A DNA stretch of 12,676 nt from an uncultured Bacteroidales bacterium. Its GTDB lineage: Bacteria; Bacteroidota; Bacteroidia; Bacteroidales; UBA932. Each line of letters starts with the position of its first letter. Within the stretch, counting starts at the first letter, position 1. Made by a program: the position numbers and the translations under genes. Positions 6,278-12,676 of this stretch are shown piece by piece. The notes under the pieces are model-generated. The model was not told the DNA's origin, did not search any database, and saw nothing but the letters and a program-made list of their open reading frames with translations. The stretch spans positions 1 to 12,676 of the forward strand of contig CAMJJZ010000029.1 of assembly GCA_946406275.1 (NCBI GenBank), written 5' to 3'.

Positions 6278-7281
6278 TGACAGAGATAAACAGATGCCCG
6301 TCAACCCTTGCGGACGGATACTCAAGCTACAGCCCCAAGGCACTGAAAAGCCTTTTCTTCGGAAAGAAGGTATCGCCTATGCTGGATTTCAGCATATCGG
6401 GACTCAAGAAATCCGACATCGTCACAAAGATGGCGGAGCGCATTTCCGTTTCCGGGGTGCAGGAGAAGTTCCCGGCGGTGATAGACCGTGGTGTCATTCG
6501 CCTTGCCCGGGAGGGAGAGCGCTCTACTCATATCCTTAAGCCCGCCCCTTGGGACGAGACAATCGCTACTCGTCGTCACATCCCTGCCAACGAGCACCTG
6601 ACCATGCAGATTGCCTCGCAAGTATACGGAATCAGGACGGCCGAAAACGGACTCTGTTTTTCCAGCGACGGGCAAGCCGTGTACATAACCAAGCGGTTCG
6701 ACATAGGGCCGGACGGTGTCAAGACTGAGATGGAGGACATGGCTTCGGTAATAGGCCGGAGCGAGCAGACGGACGGACAGTATTTCAAGTACTCCGGGAC
6801 TTATGAAGACATAGCAGACGCCATTCGCCACACTGTTTCTGCGTGGAAGGTGGACATGGAGAGTTTCCTTGACCTAGTGGTTTTCAACTATATCTACGGT
6901 AACGGGGACGACCACCTGAAGAACTTCTCGCTGATTCGCCAGGGAAAGGATTACCGTCTGGCCCCGGCATACGACCTCCTTAACACCAGCCTCCACGTAA
7001 ACGGGGACGATTTCGGGCTGGACGGCGGCTTGTCCGCGAATCTGGTCCGTAGCGACGTCTACGCTGCCAGCGGACACCCGTGCAGGACGGATTTCGAGCG
7101 CTTCGGCGAACTCACGGGCGTTCCGGCTATTAGGGTTAGACGCATCCTGGACAGGTATGCGTCAATCCCTTCGGCAGTGACGGCTCTTGTCGCTAAATCC
7201 TTCCTCCCGGAAAAACTTCGCCGCTCATACATCCGCCTTGTCCAGGAAAGAACCGCCCGTTTCGTCCGGCCATCGGAGTAA
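6274..7281 (+). CDS. hipT: HipT-like HipA-family serine/threonine kinase toxin
   Basis: Protein kinase toxin. Known relatives HipA and HipT phosphorylate aminoacyl-tRNA synthetases (GltX and TrpS) and stop translation; the target here is unknown. The 335-residue product lacks the N-terminal subdomain of about 440-residue HipA. It has the Gly-rich loop ISVSGVQEK (57-65, S58 and S60 being candidate autophosphorylation sites), the ATP-binding HILKP (K89), NEH (106-108), YITKRFD (137-143), the catalytic loop NGDDHLKN (210-217, D212), and the metal-binding PAYDLLN (D234). All key residues are present, so it should be active. The start may be the second ATG at 6277, which shifts numbering by one and better fits the AGGAGG. 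From memory, E. coli HipT is about this length with serines 57 and 59 in its loop. Confidence 0.88.
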   Translation: MMTEINRCPSTLADGYSSYSPKALKSLFFGKKVSPMLDFSISGLKKSDIVTKMAERISVSGVQEKFPAVIDRGVIRLAREGERSTHILKPAPWDETIATRRHIPANEHLTMQIASQVYGIRTAENGLCFSSDGQAVYITKRFDIGPDGVKTEMEDMASVIGRSEQTDGQYFKYSGTYEDIADAIRHTVSAWKVDMESFLDLVVFNYIYGNGDDHLKNFSLIRQGKDYRLAPAYDLLNTSLHVNGDDFGLDGGLSANLVRSDVYAASGHPCRTDFERFGELTGVPAIRVRRILDRYASIPSAVTALVAKSFLPEKLRRSYIRLVQERTARFVRPSE

Positions 7282-7362
7282 ACTCTTGGCATCGTTGGTG
7301 TCAAGGCCGGAAACCATTTGAATATAAGAACTATAAGCATGAGATTAGTAACGTGCCTTTTC

Positions 7363-7392
7363 TTGTCTGGTTGATGATTATTCGTATCTTTG
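7363..7392 (+). promoter_or_regulatory. Bacteroidota-type promoter of the 7506 lipoprotein gene
   Basis: TTG (7363-7365 as TTG), 19 bases, then TATCTTTG (7385-7392), matching the TAnnTTTG form with the same spacing as the hip promoter. It lies in the 224-nt gap after the Hip kinase, so the lipoprotein gene is a separate unit with a leader of roughly 100 nt. The inverted hexamers TTGTAC (7390-7395) and GTACAA (7407-7412) overlap its -7 end and could be a regulator site. Confidence 0.65.
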
Positions 7393-7400
7393 TACTGTTG

Positions 7401-7445
7401 AATACCGTACAATAAAGGTATTATTAATTAAGTTGAATTAAGTTG
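7401..7445 (+). repeat. Leader hairpin and tandem 10-mer before the lipoprotein gene
   Basis: At the expected 5' end of the transcript lies an inverted repeat AATACC (7401-7406) with GGTATT (7417-7422). It is followed by two exact tandem copies of AATTAAGTTG (7426-7435 and 7436-7445). The rest of the gap (7282-7362) holds only a weak 7-bp hairpin (7285-7305) without a T-run. Function is unknown; mRNA 5'-end stability or regulator binding are possible. Confidence 0.5.
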
Positions 7446-7505
7446 CGACATTTTTAGCGTGTGGCTGTGGAATGATGATTTGATAAAAGTTATAGATTGT
7501 TTTTT

Positions 7506-8162
7506 ATGCTTAAAAGAAAGGTAGTATTTATTGCATTGACGGCATTGCTGCTGTGTTCGTGCGCGGCCACAAGGTATTCTTCCGGGGTGAGTGCAAGCAC
7601 TGCGAGGCCAATGGCGCTGGTGGAGCCATATTCTGAAATCTTTTTTTTGCCGGAGAAGGGGGATTTTGTTGAGGATTCCAGGAACTCGGAACTGTCGCAA
7701 AAGTTGTTAAGCAGTATAGTGAAGCTGAATTGCCCAGGGGTGGAGTCTGTTATAAACCGGGGAGACGCCTTTGGTCGGGAACTTTCTTCTATTGCCAATG
7801 TAAAGATAAAGAAGTTGGAGTGGACAAAAGTGGCGCCCGGGATTTGCGAACTTCTCCGGAAGAGTGGCTACAGGTATGGTGTTCTTGTGTATGCCACCGG
7901 CTTTACCAGGGACGACAAGGGTTTCATGAAGTCGGCAATTGGAGGGGCCCTTCTTGGCATAGCTACGGCAGTCTTGACCTTAGGTATGGTAAGCGTCTAT
8001 GGCGTCTCTTACAAATACGCCTCCAACGTGTATATCATGGTTGTCGATGCCCAGACAGACAAGGTGGTTTACTATGACAAGTCCACCATCAATGGTGAGG
8101 ATCCGGTGAGTTTCAACGGCCTCAAGCGTCAGGTCAAACGCATCCTTAAGCATTTCAAATAA
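7506..8162 (+). CDS. Lipoprotein of unknown function with Gly-rich hydrophobic segment
   Basis: Not recognised. The 218-residue product has a lipoprotein signal peptide with lipobox LCSC (Cys19), so it is anchored in the envelope. The soluble part (about 25-130) is followed by a hydrophobic Gly-rich stretch AIGGALLGIATAVLTLGMVSVYGV (about 140-163), perhaps membrane-inserted or buried. Then comes a beta strand pair VYIMVVDAQTDKVVYYDKS (about 172-190) and a basic tail RQVKRILKHFK. The ATG at 7506 is preferred over the upstream TTG at 7497 because it gives the standard signal peptide. It has its own promoter. Its stop codon is directly followed, in the same frame, by a copy of the atpG 3' end. 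Confidence 0.8.
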   Translation: MLKRKVVFIALTALLLCSCAATRYSSGVSASTARPMALVEPYSEIFFLPEKGDFVEDSRNSELSQKLLSSIVKLNCPGVESVINRGDAFGRELSSIANVKIKKLEWTKVAPGICELLRKSGYRYGVLVYATGFTRDDKGFMKSAIGGALLGIATAVLTLGMVSVYGVSYKYASNVYIMVVDAQTDKVVYYDKSTINGEDPVSFNGLKRQVKRILKHFK

Positions 8163-8243
8163 GGTCGCCAGAAAAAGATCACCTCCGAGATCCTGGACCT
8201 TTCCGGCGGCCAGTCCCGCGACTAGCTTCATGCAAGATTCCGG
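8163..8243 (+). repeat. atpG 3'-end repeat, copy 3 (81 bp, partial atpG pseudogene)
   Basis: Matches 3878-3958 at 78 of 81 bases, including the stop codon and 18 non-coding bases after it. It would encode the last 20 residues of gamma with two changes: Gln to Lys (CAG to AAA) and Ala to Ser (GCC to TCC). It starts on the base right after the stop of the lipoprotein gene, with no gap. About 40 bases after it, another exported-protein gene begins, like the layout after the native copy. The differences fit an atpG allele from another strain rather than a fresh duplication; that origin is inference. Confidence 0.88.
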
Positions 8244-8282
8244 CAAACCTGGATTATTAGAGTATCAATCGTTTATAAGTGT

Positions 8283-8978
8283 ATGAGAATATTTGTCAAA
8301 AAATACTCTTTAATAGCCGCGTTTGTATTGTGCCTGAACATGGTTTCATGTTTTGAATACGATCGGGAAAGAGACTATGATCCGTTTTCGGAGAATCTGG
8401 ACAAATCGTTCTCGGCGATGGGCTTCTATGTGGATGGTATCAAGTATACTAATAAGGTAATTGAAGAGCCTGGTTTATTTTCGAGGAGCTATGATATTTA
8501 TATGAAATGGAACCGGTGGATGGTTGACGGGGAAGCAGGAGTGTTTATCAGTGCGATATTGGATCCATATGTATATAGTTGGAAGGGCCCTTTTTGGAAC
8601 GACAAAGAAGGGAATCGACTCTTTTTGGGGCCAAGTATTTGGATGTTTCTTCCTTTGGAGGGAGTAAGTCTCGGAGAGGAAATCGTATTGGAGAATCCGA
8701 ACAATGCAATCAACTTGACCCGGAGGAGTTTTGACGAAACAACCGGCTGGGGGCGGGAAAGAGTCACCACGGTTCCGTTCAAGCGGCTGGCCGTCACATT
8801 TACCGGAGTGTCGCACGGTATCGTAAAAGGCACTTTTACCGCCGAGGTTGAACTCAAGAATATGGAACAGACCACAACTCTTGAGCTTGAGAACGGAGTC
8901 TTCGTCTTAAGGGAAAACCAGCGCGGGAATTCTTACACATGGTGGCTGGAAGATGAATACAGAAAGGAAGAATGGTAA
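8283..8978 (+). CDS. Lipoprotein of unknown function, tandem paralogue 1
   Basis: Not recognised. The 231-residue product has a lipoprotein-like signal peptide ending MVSC (Cys23), followed by an acidic stretch FEYDRERDYD. Acidic residues after the Cys are associated with surface export of lipoproteins in Bacteroidota. It is rich in Trp and aromatic residues and probably beta-stranded. The blocks NDKEGNRLFLGPSIW (106-120) and TTTLELENGVFVLRENQRGNSY match blocks in the next gene, so the two are diverged paralogues. It starts about 40 nt after the third atpG tail and has no clear promoter. Its stop overlaps the next gene start (TAATG), suggesting joint translation. Confidence 0.8.
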   Translation: MRIFVKKYSLIAAFVLCLNMVSCFEYDRERDYDPFSENLDKSFSAMGFYVDGIKYTNKVIEEPGLFSRSYDIYMKWNRWMVDGEAGVFISAILDPYVYSWKGPFWNDKEGNRLFLGPSIWMFLPLEGVSLGEEIVLENPNNAINLTRRSFDETTGWGRERVTTVPFKRLAVTFTGVSHGIVKGTFTAEVELKNMEQTTTLELENGVFVLRENQRGNSYTWWLEDEYRKEEW

Positions 8979-9631
8979 TGAGAAAGAACAAATCATATCT
9001 TTTCCTCCTGCTGGTTCTGATGCTGTCCTCCTGTCTCAAGATAGACTTTACTTCTGTCCGGACATCGACAAGCACTTGCCACTTCAGTGTTGGCGATGCC
9101 AAGTATGTCCAGATTCCTGATACCAGGGTAAAATGGAGGAACAGCGCGTACGAAGTTGGTCATAAGCGTATAATGCTGAGGGTGGATTTCATTTGTGACT
9201 CCAAAACCAATCCTATTGCCTGGCTCGGAAGAGACGATAACGGAAATGAGCTTTGCCTTGGGCCGGCATTCTGGTTCTGCATTCATGACGATATCAAGAA
9301 GGGCGACTCTTATGATATGTTTGACCGTGACAACGCCATTGCTATTACGAAGAAGGTGGTAATCAGAGATGGCGACAAGGAGCATTACTCATTTTATGCA
9401 TTCCATGATCTGGCATATTTTAAAACCATGACCGTCACCTGCAGAAAGAATGACGACAAAGAAATTATTCTTGATTTCGGCGGTGAGATTGAACTTGGTC
9501 CGGAAGGGGATAAGAGGACTGTAAAGATCGAGAATGGTTACATTTACTTGGCCAGAGGCTCCCAAAACGGCAGTTATACCAACCGTGAAGGATGGACCAA
9601 TGCCCGTGACCAGTATCAGTATTGGCAATAA
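8978..9631 (+). CDS. Lipoprotein of unknown function, tandem paralogue 2
   Basis: Not recognised. The 217-residue product has a lipoprotein signal with lipobox LSSC (Cys19). It parallels the previous gene: DDNGNELCLGPAFWF (86-100), a DNAIAITKK block matching NNAINLTRR, and a C-terminal KRTVKIENGYIYLARGSQNGSY matching the same place in its neighbour. Two starts are possible, 8972 and 8978. The ATG at 8978 is chosen because it gives the one-base TAATG overlap seen at other junctions here and a normal signal peptide. The paired genes may form a hetero-complex or have divergent ligands; nothing in the sequence settles this. Confidence 0.8.
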   Translation: MRKNKSYLFLLLVLMLSSCLKIDFTSVRTSTSTCHFSVGDAKYVQIPDTRVKWRNSAYEVGHKRIMLRVDFICDSKTNPIAWLGRDDNGNELCLGPAFWFCIHDDIKKGDSYDMFDRDNAIAITKKVVIRDGDKEHYSFYAFHDLAYFKTMTVTCRKNDDKEIILDFGGEIELGPEGDKRTVKIENGYIYLARGSQNGSYTNREGWTNARDQYQYWQ

Positions 9632-9644
9632 AACGACTTAATAT

Positions 9645-10109
9645 ATGAGACGAATAATCCTACTGTTTGCGGCCCTTGCCGCATTTACCGCCTGCCATAA
9701 GAGCGAGAGCCTTGTCATTTGTTTTGCCAACGCCTATGACCAGGAAATACTTGTAAAGTGCAACGAGGATGGATTCCCAATAGAGCCTGGAAAATTACTT
9801 CCTTTTTGCGTCGCTGGTTCTTCCGGGTCAATCAGTGTTGACGTTCAGGATGTGTGGGAGTCCATATTTTACAAGAAGTACGACACCATCACCGTTTATA
9901 CCGTTGACGGCAAAACGGTCCTTGAGTCCTGGAAAAAGGACGAGAACACTCCAGGGACCCCCTTCTCCCTGGAATACTGGAGCAAGGAAGACAAGGTGGA
10001 AAGCGGCGTGGACGGCGGCCTCAAAGACGGCCTGGCCTACACTTTCCTGGTCTCCGCCTACACCCGCACCAAATACAACCTCACCTACGTCTTTGGACCA
10101 AGGGAGTAA
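9645..10109 (+). CDS. Small lipoprotein of unknown function
   Basis: Not recognised. The 154-residue product has a short lipoprotein signal with lipobox FTAC (Cys17), then a small, probably beta-rich domain (VICFANAYDQEILVKC onward) with no catalytic motif visible. It lies 13 nt after the second paralogue and should share its transcript, ending at the hairpin at 10113. The 11 bases ATAAAACGACT shortly before its start (9628-9638) also occur before the secreted gene at 3996 (3975-3985). The 3' half looks more GC-rich than the 5' half, perhaps a composite origin. Confidence 0.8.
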   Translation: MRRIILLFAALAAFTACHKSESLVICFANAYDQEILVKCNEDGFPIEPGKLLPFCVAGSSGSISVDVQDVWESIFYKKYDTITVYTVDGKTVLESWKKDENTPGTPFSLEYWSKEDKVESGVDGGLKDGLAYTFLVSAYTRTKYNLTYVFGPRE

Positions 10110-10112
10110 AAG

Positions 10113-10151
10113 AATCCCCCGGCGCGAATTTCCCAATTGGCCCGGGGGATT
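10113..10151. terminator. Probable bidirectional terminator between convergent genes
   Basis: A perfect 10-bp stem AATCCCCCGG (10113-10122) with CCGGGGGATT (10142-10151) around a 19-nt loop that can pair further through AATT/AATT. It sits 3 nt after the lipoprotein stop and about 75 nt past the end of the convergent yitT-family gene. The T-run is better on the minus strand (CTTTTACTC follows the stem) than on the plus strand. Confidence 0.75.
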
Positions 10152-10225
10152 ATTGTAAGTGTATCAATATTTATGTCTGGTTGTGAATTATTCCAATTCC
10201 GTGCCAAACAGTGATACACAGGCAA

Positions 10226-11140
10226 TTATTTTTCATGTTTTTTGGCATTCCATCGTCCGTAGACCTCGCTCACGTTGCCTGCGGTGATGAAAGAATGAAT
10301 ATTCTCTTCACGGATGTGCTCCATGAGGGCGGAGAACTCGTTCTGGGTGAGGAGAGCCTGGACCTCCATAGACTTCTCTCCGGAGTAGCCGCCCATGACC
10401 TCGTACAGGGAGCAGCCGCGGTGCAGCGTGCCCACGATGTATTCGCGAATCTGCTCGTACTGGGGCGATATTATGCAAACCCTCTTCTTGCGGTTTATGC
10501 TGGCGGTGAAGTAGTCCAGGGCAATGCCGTTTATCCATGTGCCGATGATACCAATGACAACCAGCCTGAAGGGGTTGATGGCAAGGGCCGTGAGGCAGAT
10601 GGCTATGCCGGCGATGCTCACGGAAGCGCCTATGTCAAAGTGCAGGTACTTGTTCACAATCTTTGCCAGGATGTCCAGACCGCCCGTTGAGGCGTTTATG
10701 TGGAAAAGCACGGACTGGGCAATGCTGAGGAGGAGCACAAAGCAGATGAGGTCGAACCAGGTATCGTTCATAAGGGATGTCTGGCCGGCCTCCAGGAGGG
10801 TATCGATGGGAAGGATCTTTTCCCACATGTCCACCATGGGACCAAGGATAAGTGCAGTGTATACCGTTTTGGCCCCGAATTCCTTGCCTATGAGAAGCCA
10901 CGCCAGCAGCAGAAGGATGGCATTGATGATTACGATTACCAGGGAAACCTTTATTGAGAGCCCCGCGGCGTTGAGAAGGTTGCTTATGACTATGGAAAGA
11001 CCCGTGATGGAACCAACCACCAGTTTGGAGGGAAGCAGGAAGTAATACACTGCTGCAGCGGTGATTGCCATGCCGGCGGTCATGATGAAGAGCTCTTTCC
11101 AGAACTTCCACGTGCCAAGGATCTTGAGTATATCTTTCAT
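10226..11140 (-). CDS. YitT-family membrane protein (DUF161 plus DUF2179)
   Basis: Integral membrane protein of the YitT family, whose substrate is not established. The 304-residue product has about five or six membrane segments (for example 19-37, 41-60, 65-84, 130-147, 168-190). It carries the family-type motif INASTGGLDILAKI (148-161) in the middle. A soluble C-terminal DUF2179 domain (about 219-298, RVCIISPQYEQIREYIVGTL through SFITAGNVSEVYGRW) may bind a ligand. Length and layout match the family. It is convergent with the lipoprotein genes and divergent from the phosphatase gene, with only 60 nt between the two starts. It marks the end of the accessory block. Confidence 0.9.
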   Translation of the reverse strand: MKDILKILGTWKFWKELFIMTAGMAITAAAVYYFLLPSKLVVGSITGLSIVISNLLNAAGLSIKVSLVIVIINAILLLLAWLLIGKEFGAKTVYTALILGPMVDMWEKILPIDTLLEAGQTSLMNDTWFDLICFVLLLSIAQSVLFHINASTGGLDILAKIVNKYLHFDIGASVSIAGIAICLTALAINPFRLVVIGIIGTWINGIALDYFTASINRKKRVCIISPQYEQIREYIVGTLHRGCSLYEVMGGYSGEKSMEVQALLTQNEFSALMEHIREENIHSFITAGNVSEVYGRWNAKKHEK

Positions 11141-11181
11141 TGCATGAGTTTTTAGGACCGTAAAGTTAATGCTTTTTTAGC

Positions 11182-11189
11182 TATATTTG
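11182..11189 (+). promoter_or_regulatory. Promoter -7 box before the HAD phosphatase gene
   Basis: TATATTTG fits the Bacteroidota -7 consensus TAnnTTTG, 11 bases before the ATG at 11201, giving a very short leader. No clear TTTG is seen 19 bases upstream, so only half the promoter is supported. For the divergent minus-strand gene the nearest candidate on that strand is TAACTTTA, a weak match. Confidence 0.5.
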
Positions 11190-11200
11190 CACCGGATAAT

Positions 11201-11800
11201 ATGACAAAAGCTATAGTATTTGACATAGGCGGAGTGCTCATAACCCTGGACCTGGAGCGCGGCATACGCGCTTTCAGGGAGGAACTGGGATATGAACGCA
11301 TATCGGAGCTCCTTGACCCCAGCCACCAGAAAGGCATCTTCGGGGACATGGAGGGAGGTATAATATCGGCCGATGAATTCCGCGCAAAGGTGCTGGAGGA
11401 ATCCCGTCCCGGCTGCACGGCGGAAGACGTAGACCGCTGCGTCCTTTCCATCCTGAACGAGGTGATTCCGGAAACCGCCGCCGCGGTGCGCTCCGTATAT
11501 GGGAAATACCCGCTCTACCTTCTTTCCAACAACAACCCCATCTGCATGAAAGGCTGCCTGGAACGTATGGAAAGGGCCGGAATTGGCGGTCTCTATGAGG
11601 ATATGTTCATATCGTCGGAAATGAAGATGATGAAGCCTTCCCGGGAGTTTTACCTTGAGGCCGTGAGGCGCATAGGCCTTCCGCCGGAGGAAATTGTTTT
11701 CATAGACGATTCCCTTGTGAACGTCCAGGCCGCCCGGGCAGTTGGCGTCGATGCAAGGTGGCTGGAGCCGGGGATGCTGCTTTCTCAACTGCTGCCGTAG
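11201..11800 (+). CDS. HAD-superfamily phosphatase (subfamily IA, YihX-like)
   Basis: Probable cytoplasmic phosphatase of small phosphorylated metabolites; the substrate is unknown. The 199-residue product shows the four HAD motifs: FDIGGVL with nucleophile D8, LLSNNN with S109, KMMKPS with K145, and FIDDS with D169/D170. The usual second Asp of motif I is Gly10. This DxGG/DxGN form is also seen in YihX-type glucose-1-phosphate phosphatases, so activity is not excluded. The helical cap is about residues 15-85. One base separates it from the transporter gene, so they form an operon. A shared role on imported phosphate esters is inferred from this pairing only. Confidence 0.9.
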   Translation: MTKAIVFDIGGVLITLDLERGIRAFREELGYERISELLDPSHQKGIFGDMEGGIISADEFRAKVLEESRPGCTAEDVDRCVLSILNEVIPETAAAVRSVYGKYPLYLLSNNNPICMKGCLERMERAGIGGLYEDMFISSEMKMMKPSREFYLEAVRRIGLPPEEIVFIDDSLVNVQAARAVGVDARWLEPGMLLSQLLP

Positions 11801-11801
11801 G

Positions 11802-12676
11802 ATGTCACTCTACTCACACTTCAGGATAAGCAAGCCGTCGGCCGAAAAAGTGCCGGCTGGTGAAGTGGACGCCACCTACAGGCGTCTTCGCACCCGTACG
11901 TTCTGGGGCGTTACAGTAGCATATACCTTATACTATGTTTGCCGTATGACCCTTGGCGTTGTGAAGCAGCCCCTCATAGACGGCGGCTTCCTTACCGCCG
12001 GGCAGCTGGGCATCATAGGGTCGGCCTTCTACTTTGTGTACGCGGTGGGCAAGTTCACCAACGGATTCATTGCCGATTATTGCAACATCCGCCGCTTTAT
12101 GGCAGCGGGAATAGGGATATCGGCCGCCCTGAACCTTATTCTGGGTATCCTGGGGCTACTTCACGGGCCGCTGGGCTTTGGAAGCGTGCTCATGCTGGTT
12201 CTCTTCTCCGTGCTTTGGGGAGTGAACGGCTGGATGCAGTCCATGGGCTCGCCGCCCGGCACAATAAGTCTTTCCCGCTGGTTCCCGCTCTCAACGCGCG
12301 GAACTATGTACAGCATATTCTCCTCCACGCCCCAGCTCGGAAAGGCCGTGTCTATGATTATGACCGGTTTCATAGTGGCCTATGCGGGTTGGCAGTGGGG
12401 CTTCCTGGCTGCGGCAGTGGCCGGATTCATCGGCCTTGCAGTGTCCCTGGTGTTCATTGCAGACACGCCGGAAAGCTGCGGCCTGCCGTCAGTACAGGAA
12501 CTCTCCGGAGAGCCCGTGAGGGAAATGGACAAAAAGCCCACCAAGGAACTCCAGAAATGGGTGTTCAAGCACCCCGGAATATGGGTTATTGCCATTTCTA
12601 CTGCGTTTTTGTACATCACTCAGCACGCCGTGAGTGACTGGGGAGTCCTGTTCCTCCAGAAGCAGAAGGACTTCTC
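11802..12676 (+). CDS. MFS transporter, GlpT/UhpT-like organophosphate:phosphate antiporter (3' end outside window)
   Basis: Inner-membrane transporter that probably exchanges an organic phosphate for inorganic phosphate. The frame is open from ATG 11802 to the window edge: 291 residues of an expected roughly 440-460. Visible are membrane helix 1 with Arg48 (TLYYVCRMTLGVVKQPL), placed like the phosphate-binding arginine of GlpT, and the helix 2-3 loop GKFTNGFIADYCNIRR (83-98). The family block WGVNGWMQSMGSPPG (139-153) is followed by W160. The first six helices and the start of the second half are present. It begins one base after the phosphatase stop. Substrate cannot be told: glycerol-3-phosphate, hexose phosphate or another. 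Confidence 0.87.
   Translation, partial: MSLYSHFRISKPSAEKVPAGEVDATYRRLRTRTFWGVTVAYTLYYVCRMTLGVVKQPLIDGGFLTAGQLGIIGSAFYFVYAVGKFTNGFIADYCNIRRFMAAGIGISAALNLILGILGLLHGPLGFGSVLMLVLFSVLWGVNGWMQSMGSPPGTISLSRWFPLSTRGTMYSIFSSTPQLGKAVSMIMTGFIVAYAGWQWGFLAAAVAGFIGLAVSLVFIADTPESCGLPSVQELSGEPVREMDKKPTKELQKWVFKHPGIWVIAISTAFLYITQHAVSDWGVLFLQKQKDF

Noticed and set aside
5720..6343. Reverse-strand open frame of 207 codons over the HTH and HipS-like genes
   Set aside because: It has no recognisable domain and lies opposite three well-supported genes.
5954..7281. Frameshifted hipA pseudogene
   Set aside because: The two genes overlap cleanly (ATGATGA), the kinase has its own AGGAGG site and all catalytic residues, and the split matches the known HipS/HipT arrangement.
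3878..8243. Integrase, transposase or tRNA gene that would explain the atpG-tail repeats
   Set aside because: No such gene or tRNA fold was found between the copies; every substantial frame is accounted for by the genes listed.

Overview
The window looks like a Bacteroidales-type Bacteroidota chromosome. Three things support this. The F-type ATP synthase genes run atpE-atpF-atpH-atpA-atpG with gamma last, as I recall for this phylum. Several promoters fit the Bacteroidota form TTG/TTTG-N19-TAnnTTTG. The accessory region is rich in short lipoproteins with Bacteroidota-like lipoboxes. The ATP synthase and right-hand genes appear GC-rich; the accessory genes between them look more AT-rich by eye.

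Region 1 (39-3940): the end of the ATP synthase operon, genes nearly all overlapping by 1-4 nt (TAATG, GTGA, TGATG). The exception is the atpA-atpG gap, which holds palindromic repeat copies. A further copy of that repeat, plus an unrelated 51-nt-period repeat, sits in frame inside atpG.

Region 2 (3941-10109): an accessory block placed directly behind atpG. It holds a secreted two-gene pair of unknown function (3996-5623), a three-gene HipB/HipS/HipT-like toxin-antitoxin operon (5736-7281) with its own promoter and a long inverted repeat around it, a lipoprotein gene with its own promoter (7506-8162), and three more lipoprotein genes (8283-10109), two of them tandem paralogues. The block is punctuated by copies of the 3' end of atpG: the native end at 3878-3958, a 23-bp remnant at 5629-5651, and an 81-bp copy (78/81 identical) at 8163-8243. 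The last copy starts on the base after a stop codon. The atpG end therefore looks like a repeatedly used insertion or recombination point, with each cargo group bounded by an atpG tail. No recombinase is visible.

Region 3 (10110-12676): a probable bidirectional terminator, a convergent YitT-family membrane protein (minus strand), then a divergent operon of a HAD-family phosphatase and a GlpT/UhpT-like organophosphate transporter that runs off the window.

How they work together: the atp genes build the proton-driven ATP synthase. The Hip genes form a self-regulated kinase toxin with its inhibitors, likely a stabilising or defensive cargo. The lipoproteins are envelope proteins of unknown role. 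The HAD phosphatase and transporter may act together on imported phosphorylated compounds.
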